Source: JBMNUL01 sp050946255 (lineage in GTDB: Bacteria; Actinomycetota; Coriobacteriia; Coriobacteriales; CADBOM01). From it: DNA of 20,528 bases. The notes under the pieces are model-generated. The model ran no database searches. It worked only from the letters and a program-made list of their open reading frames with translations, and had not been told where the DNA came from. The DNA lies in contig JBMNUL010000034.1 in assembly GCA_050946255.1 (NCBI GenBank), positions 1 to 20,528 of the forward strand, written 5' to 3'. Positions 7,897 to 13,878 of the stretch are shown here, piece after piece; positions within the stretch are counted from its first letter, which is position 1, and every line of letters starts with the position of its first letter. The position numbers and the translations under genes are program-made.

Positions 7897-7944
7897 AGGG
7901 CCGGTCGCAATGGCCCGCGCGAGGTCCGCGGCCGGCCCTTATTG
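7897..7944 (+). terminator. GC-rich terminator-like hairpin after the FAD oxidoreductase
   Basis: A 12-bp stem including one G-T pair (7897-7908 with 7928-7939) encloses a GC-rich loop and is followed by TTATT. The stem is strong and the T tail poor. It lies 31 bases after the stop codon, so the next gene (8086) is probably transcribed mainly from its own promoter, or by read-through. Confidence 0.6.
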
Positions 7945-8085
7945 CGCCTAGTAACCCTGTCAAACCGTCAATTTTTGAGAAATTTTGCAGCGCGGCAGGC
8001 AGGTGCGTATCGGCATCCGATTCAGGGTGAGAAGGAATTTCAACTGATTAATGAATGAAACCTATCAACACTGAGAGGAGTTCAA

Positions 8086-10152
8086 ATGGGCAAATACGAT
8101 AAGTTGCTGTCGCCAATTGACCTTGGTCACGGTTGCGTTGTGAAGAACCGTATCATGAAGGCTCCGCAGTCAACATGGCTTTGGAACGAAGACGGAACAG
8201 CTAATGGCAGCCGCGCCGTCGACATGTACGAGGGTATAGCCGCTGGAGGAACTGGGCTGATCGAGGTCAGCGCCATCCTGTGGGAGCCTGCGGGCACCGG
8301 GATCTACCTGATGGCCGATACCGACGACTGCATCCCTGGAATCCAGGAGCTGACGAGCAAGATTCACGCGCATGGTGCGAAGTGCATCGGACAGCTTCAT
8401 CACATGGGTCCTTCTGCTTGGGGAACCATCGACGGAGGGTTGCCCATCAGCGCCTCCAGCCTGACTGAGGATGAGATTCCAACTCCGCCTCCATTTGGTC
8501 GTGCCACGCGTGGCATCTCAGTCGATGAGATTCACGAGAAGCAGCAGAAGATGATCGATGCCGCATACCGCCTCAAGCAGGGAGGGTTCGACGGTATGGA
8601 AGTCCATTGCGCACACGGGTACTTCCTCAACTCGTGGTTCTCGCCCATCTGGAACAGGCGCACCGACGAGTACAGCTGGCAACCTGTTGAGAACCGCACC
8701 CGCATCGCCCGCGAGCTCTACGACGGAATACGTGCGAAGTGCGGTGACGACTTCGTAATCGGAGTGCGCATCAACGGTCAGGAGTTCCATCCCACGATGA
8801 CCGGCATCAAGCCGGCAGATGCTGCCGAGGCTGCGGTTTCGCTCAAGAACGCTGGATTCGACTACATCTCGGTCGCAGGCTACGGCTACGGACCGCTGTC
8901 GTTCAGATACTGCCCCGATTACTGGCCTTATCCCGAGCCGGAACCCCATATGAAGCCGTTCATGGAGGCTTACCGCACGGTGGGTCTGTGGCGAGAGGGG
9001 ACGGTCGCGGTCAAGAAGGCCGTGGGTGATCTTCCGGTGATAACCGCTGGCCGCTTTGACGAGGACCTTGGCGAGGAGTGCCTGGAGAACGGAGATGCCG
9101 ACATCATCGCCTATGGGCGTATGCTATGGGCCGATCCCGAGTTCGCGAACAAGGTGGCCGAGGGCCGCACTGACGAGATCCGCCGTTGTACGCGTTGCGC
9201 AAGTTGCGAGGACCCCGTGACCCAGCCGCGCTACTGCCGAGTCAACCCGGCATTGGGACATGAGAAGGAATATGCGCTGACTCCCACCGACCATCCCAAG
9301 AACGTCATGGTAATCGGCGGCGGTCCGGCTGGCATGGAGGCCGCCATCGACGCCGACGCACGTGGCCACAAGGTGACGCTGTATGAGAAGAGCAACAAGC
9401 TCGGAGGACGCATCGAGCTGGCATCGATGATCAAGGGCGATGAGGTGGAGGACGTCATGCCGCTTCAGAACTACCTCACGACTATGATCGGCAAGTCCGG
9501 CGTCAACGTGAAGCTCAAGACCGAGGTCACTCCAGAATTGGTGAAGAAAGAGCATCCAGACGTCGTGATCGTTGCAACTGCGAGTCCGTACTATGTTCCC
9601 GATGTACCGGGAATCGACGGTCGCAATGTTATGACCATACCACAGATGTCAAAGCTCGCTGAAAAGCCGCTCAAGATGTTCGGGCCCAAGCGACTTTCGA
9701 AAATGGCAGAGAAGTTCTTCCCGGTTGGCAAGAAGATCATCATCATCGGCGCCGGTGCAGAAGGCGCTCAAGGTGCAGAGTGGCTGCGCAAGCTTGGCAA
9801 GGACGTGGTGGTCGTAGCCGAGAACGAGGACGTGGGAGGACTCATCCCGCTAAAGTACAAGGAGCGCATCGAGCCCTGGTTCAAGGCCCGTGGAGTGGAG
9901 GTCGTGAAGAACGCAAAGCTCGCTTCGATTGACAAGAAGGGCGCGCATGTCACCTTGAAGGATGGCTCCGATCGGTTCATCGAGGGCGACACCGTAATGA
10001 TCATGCTTCCCGAGCGTCATGACCCGACGTTCTACAACTCCCTCAAGGACCTGGCTCCCGAAGTCTACGAGATTGGCTCCACGCTGGGAGGGGATAACGC
10101 TTTCCTCAAGCACGCCATCCACGATGGTCGCAAGATTGCGGTTCAAATCTAA
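8086..10152 (+). CDS. Old-Yellow-Enzyme / 2,4-dienoyl-CoA reductase family flavoprotein (FMN, 4Fe-4S, FAD)
   Basis: This 688-residue NAD(P)H-dependent enoate reductase is of the FadH/BaiCD/daidzein-reductase type. Residues 1-~365 are the FMN TIM barrel, with GQLHHMG and an active-site strand at about 171-196 (EVHCAHGYFLNSWFSPIWNR then RTDEY; H174, H177, Y179). A Cys cluster follows: C368-x2-C371-x2-C374-x9-C384. Spacing in classical members is Cx2Cx3Cx11C, so this loop is shorter. The C-terminal half has two dinucleotide folds: VMVIGGGPAGMEAA near 407 for FAD, and IIIIGAGAEGAQGAEW near 552 for NAD(P). The start ATG has GAGAGGAG upstream. Such enzymes in Eggerthellaceae reduce C=C bonds in bile acids, isoflavones or cinnamates. 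The substrate here cannot be read from sequence. It is preceded by a terminator-like hairpin and followed by a bidirectional terminator. Confidence 0.93.
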   Translation: MGKYDKLLSPIDLGHGCVVKNRIMKAPQSTWLWNEDGTANGSRAVDMYEGIAAGGTGLIEVSAILWEPAGTGIYLMADTDDCIPGIQELTSKIHAHGAKCIGQLHHMGPSAWGTIDGGLPISASSLTEDEIPTPPPFGRATRGISVDEIHEKQQKMIDAAYRLKQGGFDGMEVHCAHGYFLNSWFSPIWNRRTDEYSWQPVENRTRIARELYDGIRAKCGDDFVIGVRINGQEFHPTMTGIKPADAAEAAVSLKNAGFDYISVAGYGYGPLSFRYCPDYWPYPEPEPHMKPFMEAYRTVGLWREGTVAVKKAVGDLPVITAGRFDEDLGEECLENGDADIIAYGRMLWADPEFANKVAEGRTDEIRRCTRCASCEDPVTQPRYCRVNPALGHEKEYALTPTDHPKNVMVIGGGPAGMEAAIDADARGHKVTLYEKSNKLGGRIELASMIKGDEVEDVMPLQNYLTTMIGKSGVNVKLKTEVTPELVKKEHPDVVIVATASPYYVPDVPGIDGRNVMTIPQMSKLAEKPLKMFGPKRLSKMAEKFFPVGKKIIIIGAGAEGAQGAEWLRKLGKDVVVVAENEDVGGLIPLKYKERIEPWFKARGVEVVKNAKLASIDKKGAHVTLKDGSDRFIEGDTVMIMLPERHDPTFYNSLKDLAPEVYEIGSTLGGDNAFLKHAIHDGRKIAVQI

Positions 10153-10226
10153 ATGGCTTTCTGCTTGTTCTGTGTGTTTTGCCAAATATGAATGCACCTG
10201 CTAAAGGTGATTCCCCGCAGAGTCAA

Positions 10227-10276
10227 AAAGAGCGGGCTGCGCGTCCAAGTTCGGATTGCGCGGCCCGCACTATTAT
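10227..10276. terminator. Bidirectional terminator between the OYE-type reductase and LuxR 2
   Basis: An 11-bp stem with one G-T pair (10232-10242 with 10258-10268) separates two convergent genes. On the minus strand it is followed by TCTTTTTGAC, a good T tail for LuxR 2. On the plus strand the tail is weaker (ACTATTATT) but usable for the reductase. Confidence 0.8.
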
Positions 10277-10343
10277 TGGATTGGCCTGTGAACTTAATGG
10301 ATAAAACCGTGCCCTGCGAAACGGTCAAGCCCTATTAAACGCT

Positions 10344-11834
10344 CTATTTGCCGTTTTGCTCATTACTGGAGGAATTTTCGACCAAATCGATCAGCTCTTG
10401 TTGGGACGACACGCCAAGCTTTCTGTAGATTCTCCCGATATGAGATTTCACCGTATAGGTTGAAATTACTAGTTTCTCTGCAATGTGGGATGCATTTCTT
10501 CCACGAGCAAGGAAGGGGAGAATCTCTGTTTCTCTCGGAGTAAGCCCGTATTTTGCGCTAACGTTCTTGCATCCCGTGTTCAGGCTATCCCATATCTTCT
10601 GCTCATTGTTTTCGGGAAGGTCGTTTCCTCCCACCTCATCTGCATATTCCACGCTTCCAGGTGGAGTCATCCCATAATCAATGAGAATAGCTGCGACTGA
10701 AATAACGCAGAGGATTGATATTCCGGTTTCAAATCCGAGGTTTAACCAAGCAACCCACATTCCAATTATCCAGCCAGCCAACAATCCTGCAGTGGGAGCA
10801 AGCATGCCAAATGTGTAATGGTAGGCATGGAACGTCTTGTGCCTGTATGAGAGGGATATCAACACGTTCCAGAACGCTAGGATAAAAGAGATTGCGCCAA
10901 TGCAGGCAATGATTATCAATATCGCCTGAACCGATTTACTGAAAAAGGGCACAAGCAATAGGCATATTCCAATTAACGGGAATGCGATTCGTTGAACTGC
11001 CGACAGCTTCGATGTATGTCCCATAGAATTTGATATGGCTGCTAAAGCCAACCCTCCTATGATAATGGGTAATGAAGTTGCAGCTAAAGGGATTGTCGAG
11101 TCGGTAATTATGACCAATAGGAACAATAGGACTCCAGCATCTATTCCAAAGATCAACGGTGTGGAAATGGCATTGAACCTGAATTTGAACCGGCTTTGAG
11201 ACTCGATGACTTTGAGCTCCTCGGGAGGATGAAAGCCCAGTGCCGACCTTTCGAAAAATACAGAGGCCCCAAAAACAATGCAGGAGGTAATTGCAATAAC
11301 TGGGGCCGCTGGAATGAGCGTTATCAGAAAGAAGATCACGCCGCTGAGGGCTGCAGAAATAGTTACCTGTTTTAACGTGATGATATTGGACTCATGCAAT
11401 CCATCGACGTTGGTCCAAGCCGATCCCCAGGTTACGATTCCAGAACCCAGGGAAACTCCGAACAAGAAGCTGGTAATTCCCTGGATTGGTGCAGCTGCTT
11501 CGAATCCAAAACCTGCTAATACTATTACCACCATTTGAGGCAAGGATAGAGCTCCGGTTATAAAGGGTATTGCCAGGGAATTGGTTAAGCGACCTATCAG
11601 AATCACGACTTTCCCACGAGAGCAGAAAGTGTAAATCAACATACCCGCAAGCATAATTGCAAAGATAATTGCACCAATTGGCGATACCTCGTTTGGGTGT
11701 TGCAGAAAATCAAAGGATGCAATTCCAATGCCGCCTGCGATGAAAAGCATGAAACCAATCATTGTCAAAACAACAGGTTTATTGGTTTCAACTGATTCTT
11801 TTTCTTTTAAATTCCCGTCGCTGATTTCTCCCAA
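10344..11834 (-). CDS. LuxR-family transcriptional regulator with multi-span membrane N-terminus (LuxR 2)
   Basis: This 496-residue protein is read from a TTG at 11834, preceded by GAGGAGGGAAAT. The frame stays open to a TTG at 11864, which has no ribosome site. The N-terminal ~400 residues contain about 12 hydrophobic segments. The C-terminus is a LuxR helix-turn-helix: KYGLTPRETEILPFLARGRN, SHIAEKLVISTYTVKSHIG, IYRKLGVSSQQELIDLVE. The architecture matches LuxR 1, but the two N-termini look well diverged. It is divergent from the methyltransferase gene (12091). A 27-base near-perfect dyad (11904-11930) lies between them, overlapping its own putative promoter. A related element precedes the molybdoenzyme operon, so this is the likely regulator of both. 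The gene is visibly AT-richer than its 5' neighbours. The ligand is unknown, plausibly the substrate of the controlled enzymes. Confidence 0.9.
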   Translation of the reverse strand: MGEISDGNLKEKESVETNKPVVLTMIGFMLFIAGGIGIASFDFLQHPNEVSPIGAIIFAIMLAGMLIYTFCSRGKVVILIGRLTNSLAIPFITGALSLPQMVVIVLAGFGFEAAAPIQGITSFLFGVSLGSGIVTWGSAWTNVDGLHESNIITLKQVTISAALSGVIFFLITLIPAAPVIAITSCIVFGASVFFERSALGFHPPEELKVIESQSRFKFRFNAISTPLIFGIDAGVLLFLLVIITDSTIPLAATSLPIIIGGLALAAISNSMGHTSKLSAVQRIAFPLIGICLLLVPFFSKSVQAILIIIACIGAISFILAFWNVLISLSYRHKTFHAYHYTFGMLAPTAGLLAGWIIGMWVAWLNLGFETGISILCVISVAAILIDYGMTPPGSVEYADEVGGNDLPENNEQKIWDSLNTGCKNVSAKYGLTPRETEILPFLARGRNASHIAEKLVISTYTVKSHIGRIYRKLGVSSQQELIDLVENSSSNEQNGK

Positions 11835-11903
11835 ATTTCCCTCCTCAAGGTTCCCCTTCCCCAAGGAATCACAAGCAAAGATGACAGAAAATTCCCTGAA
11901 AAA

Positions 11904-11930
11904 CCCATTAGTACTCTGAGTATCAATGGG
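11904..11930. promoter_or_regulatory. 27-base dyad, candidate LuxR 2 operator
   Basis: Left arm CCCATTAGTACTC (11904-11916), a central T, and right arm GAGTATCAATGGG (11918-11930) match at 11 of 13 positions when inverted. The inner TACTC-T-GAGTA is perfect. The left arm recurs as GCCATTAATACTC at 13631-13643, and in both places CAAATTG follows 22 bases after TACTC. It lies between the divergent LuxR 2 and methyltransferase genes. Confidence 0.65.
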
Positions 11931-11934
11931 TCAA
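11907..11934 (-). promoter_or_regulatory. Putative LuxR 2 promoter overlapping the dyad
   Basis: On the minus strand TTGACC (11934-11929), a 16-base spacer and ACTAAT (11912-11907) form a plausible -35/-10 pair, with a start near 11900. The dyad at 11904-11930 covers the spacer and the -10, as expected for autorepression. The -10 is imperfect. Confidence 0.45.
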
Positions 11935-12090
11935 ATCCCAAATTGGTCTAGTGGGAGTGATGCGTCATTCGAAGCGCATGTGATATTAGAAATTATATCC
12001 GTTCAAAAAGTAAAAATCTAATTCGGGGGATAGGAGGAAAACGGATCTCGAAGGATTTCGGAAAATGGATGATATGAGAGGAGATTATAA

Positions 12091-13134
12091 ATGGAAAGGT
12101 CGATAAACGAAAAGGAAAACGCACTGAGGGCTCTGAAGAGGACCGGAGATGTGCAGTGGGTTCCCTCTGATTCGGTGGCTTTGGAAGTAATCGTTGCTTC
12201 TAAGATGTTCGAAAGACCCCCGAGGGACTGCCACGGTATGCCTCTCTTCACAGACGAGGGAAAACTGGTCGATGACAAGGATTGGTTTGGGGTCAAATGG
12301 TTCTTCGATGACGATTCAAGCGGATTCGCCCCCGATATCAAATCCCCATATGTCCTCGATGACATTACCGAATGGCGCGATGTTGTCAAATTTCCCGATG
12401 TGGACTCGATTGATTGGGAGGCTACGGCTAAAGAAGATCTGGCATCTTGCGACACCGAGAACCGGCTCTCGGTTCTCTTCGTCGAGTCTGGACCTTTCGA
12501 GCGCATGCATCATCTGATGGGTTTCGAGAATACTTTCATCTCGATGGCAGAGGAGCCGGAAGAGTTCAGGGCGCTTGCAGACGCAATCGGAGATTATAAA
12601 GCCAATTTGCTTGACCATATGCTTTCGACTTACAAACCCGATATGGTCCTCGTTCACGACGACCTTGGTTCGGCAAAGGGCCCATTCTTCTCCTTGGATA
12701 TGTACAGGGAACTGCTGAAGCCAGCCCATATGAAGATCGGGGAGACAATCGACAAGTATGATGTCATTCACATGCACCATAGCTGTGGCTATATGCAGAC
12801 CTTCATTCCCGATCTCCTCGAAACTGGCGTGGATGGATTCCATCCGGTGCAGTCTTGCAACAACAGGGCAGAAGTTGCCAAAACGTATTCTGACCAGGCG
12901 TGTTTCTGGATCAGCATCGACGCGGCTCTCGATGGCGATAACTCGGAGGAAGCTGTGCGCAACGAGGTTCGGTCGGTCATCGACACGTTTGGACCTTACA
13001 AGAACTTCGTTATTGGGAGTATCCCGAACAAATACAACGAGAGGCAGAGGAATTGGGTTGCTGACGAAGTTGCAAAGTACGGTGGGAGCTACTACGAAGG
13101 TAAGCAGGCAGCTAAAGCCATGAGTGCGTGCTAG
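12091..13134 (+). CDS. Uroporphyrinogen-decarboxylase-fold protein, probable corrinoid/methyl-transfer methyltransferase
   Basis: This 347-residue protein of the URO-D superfamily is more like the MtaA/MtbA and O-demethylase methyltransferase branch than like HemE. The start ATG has GAGAGGAG 7 bases upstream. Visible family features are an N-terminal RALKRTGDVQWVPSD segment, ESGPFERMHHLMGFEN, PDMVLVHDDLGSAKGPFFS and HMHHSCGYMQTFIPDLLETG. H230-S-C232 fits the first part of the zinc site (H-x-C) of this branch. The third Cys ligand usually found near the C-terminus is not obvious. Members transfer methyl groups between methoxy or methylamine substrates, corrinoid proteins and coenzymes. No corrinoid protein, activator or second methyltransferase is in the window, so partners would be elsewhere. 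It is divergent from LuxR 2 and followed by a strong terminator. Demethylation of a methoxylated aromatic is plausible but inferred. Confidence 0.82.
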   Translation: MERSINEKENALRALKRTGDVQWVPSDSVALEVIVASKMFERPPRDCHGMPLFTDEGKLVDDKDWFGVKWFFDDDSSGFAPDIKSPYVLDDITEWRDVVKFPDVDSIDWEATAKEDLASCDTENRLSVLFVESGPFERMHHLMGFENTFISMAEEPEEFRALADAIGDYKANLLDHMLSTYKPDMVLVHDDLGSAKGPFFSLDMYRELLKPAHMKIGETIDKYDVIHMHHSCGYMQTFIPDLLETGVDGFHPVQSCNNRAEVAKTYSDQACFWISIDAALDGDNSEEAVRNEVRSVIDTFGPYKNFVIGSIPNKYNERQRNWVADEVAKYGGSYYEGKQAAKAMSAC

Positions 13135-13235
13135 GTATTTCATACTGTAAGGAATCAAGCAGCTCAGCAGTAGCAGTCAGATAGTCTTTATTAGAAGGCG
13201 GCAATTACGAAATCTAAAATTGTAAGTGCTGCCGG

Positions 13236-13271
13236 GCCCGGGCCAATTAGAGATATTGGTCCGGGCTTTTC
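13236..13271 (+). terminator. Rho-independent terminator after the methyltransferase
   Basis: A 12-bp stem with one G-T pair (13236-13247 with 13255-13266) and a 7-base loop is followed by TTTTCATTT. It lies about 100 bases after the stop codon and separates the methyltransferase from the molybdoenzyme operon. Confidence 0.88.
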
Positions 13272-13630
13272 ATTTCCGTCATGATTTCAAGAGAGGCTTG
13301 ATTCTAAGGCCTTGCGTAAATCCTTGGCCAACCCTCCTTACTTCTGAAGTCTGCGCTAATCCTTCTGGAGCCAAGAGAGTAATCCAGCACGGCAATGAAG
13401 CTCTTCCCAGCATTCTGGTGGTTGCTATCTATCGTTGCCATTAAGTCTTCCTAGTTTTCTGGTGCTGGTAATTCAGCGCGTCTGAATAGCTCCTTTTCGT
13501 TCTTCTTGGGTCAGTAATCCTGTGGGGAATCTATTGCTTTTCCTAAATTTGTAAGTCTAAGTGAACTCTAAAAAATCATTGAGTCCATTTCGAAAACATC
13601 CATTTTCTATGACAAAACCCCCGGTAAAAC

Positions 13631-13672
13631 GCCATTAATACTCAAAGGACTAATTTAAATTTGCTCAAATTG
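13631..13672 (+). promoter_or_regulatory. Second LuxR-2-type element upstream of the molybdoenzyme operon
   Basis: GCCATTAATACTC (13631-13643) is followed after exactly 22 bases by CAAATTG (13666-13672). This repeats the arrangement at 11904-11945 with one mismatch in the 12-base core CCATTARTACTC. The right arm of the dyad is weak here (about 8 of 13). TTGATT at 13670 could be a -35, but no convincing -10 follows. It lies about 205 bases before the start codon. Confidence 0.55.
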
Positions 13673-13878
13673 ATTACATGAGGGGGATGTGCCTGACCAT
13701 CCTCGCATGGTAACAACACATTAAACAGTTTCAAAAATCGTGGTTGTTCGAAATCCAATTCGAAAAATCAAATTCAAGGAAATAGGAGGAATGGAGAAAG
13801 GGGAAAGGATTGGTCTTGAAAGAAGCGAAGTCGGATAGGAAAGAGTAACCGTTCTAGGGAAAGAAGGGAGAAGGGAAT

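Larger units (their letters stand above)
13135..13878. other. Long intergenic region before the molybdoenzyme operon
   Basis: These 744 bases hold the methyltransferase terminator (13236-13271), a second copy of the LuxR-2-type element (13631-13672), paired TTCGAA hexamers (13747-13764) and a strongly purine-rich stretch (about 13770-13878) leading into the molybdoenzyme start. A 72-codon frame at 13226-13444 begins inside the terminator and has no recognisable content. I see no gene between about 13275 and 13630; the stretch could be decayed coding DNA. Confidence 0.6.

Noticed and set aside
12316..13158. 280-codon open frame antisense to the methyltransferase
   Set aside because: It is fully overlapped by a gene with clear family motifs and a ribosome site; no recognisable protein content.
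13337..13350. CTTACTTC plus ACTTC-T-GAAGT as a second HxlR site
   Set aside because: It shares only one 8-base half-site with the palindrome at 5881-5908, lacks the matching arm at the right distance and is far from any start codon.
13226..13444. 72-codon frame in the intergenic region
   Set aside because: It starts within the methyltransferase terminator hairpin, has no ribosome site and no recognisable content.
13790..13831. Short leader peptide frame (MEKGERIGLERSEVG) upstream of the molybdoenzyme
   Set aside because: The AGGAGG is only one base from the ATG, too close for initiation, and the purine-rich context makes such frames likely by chance.
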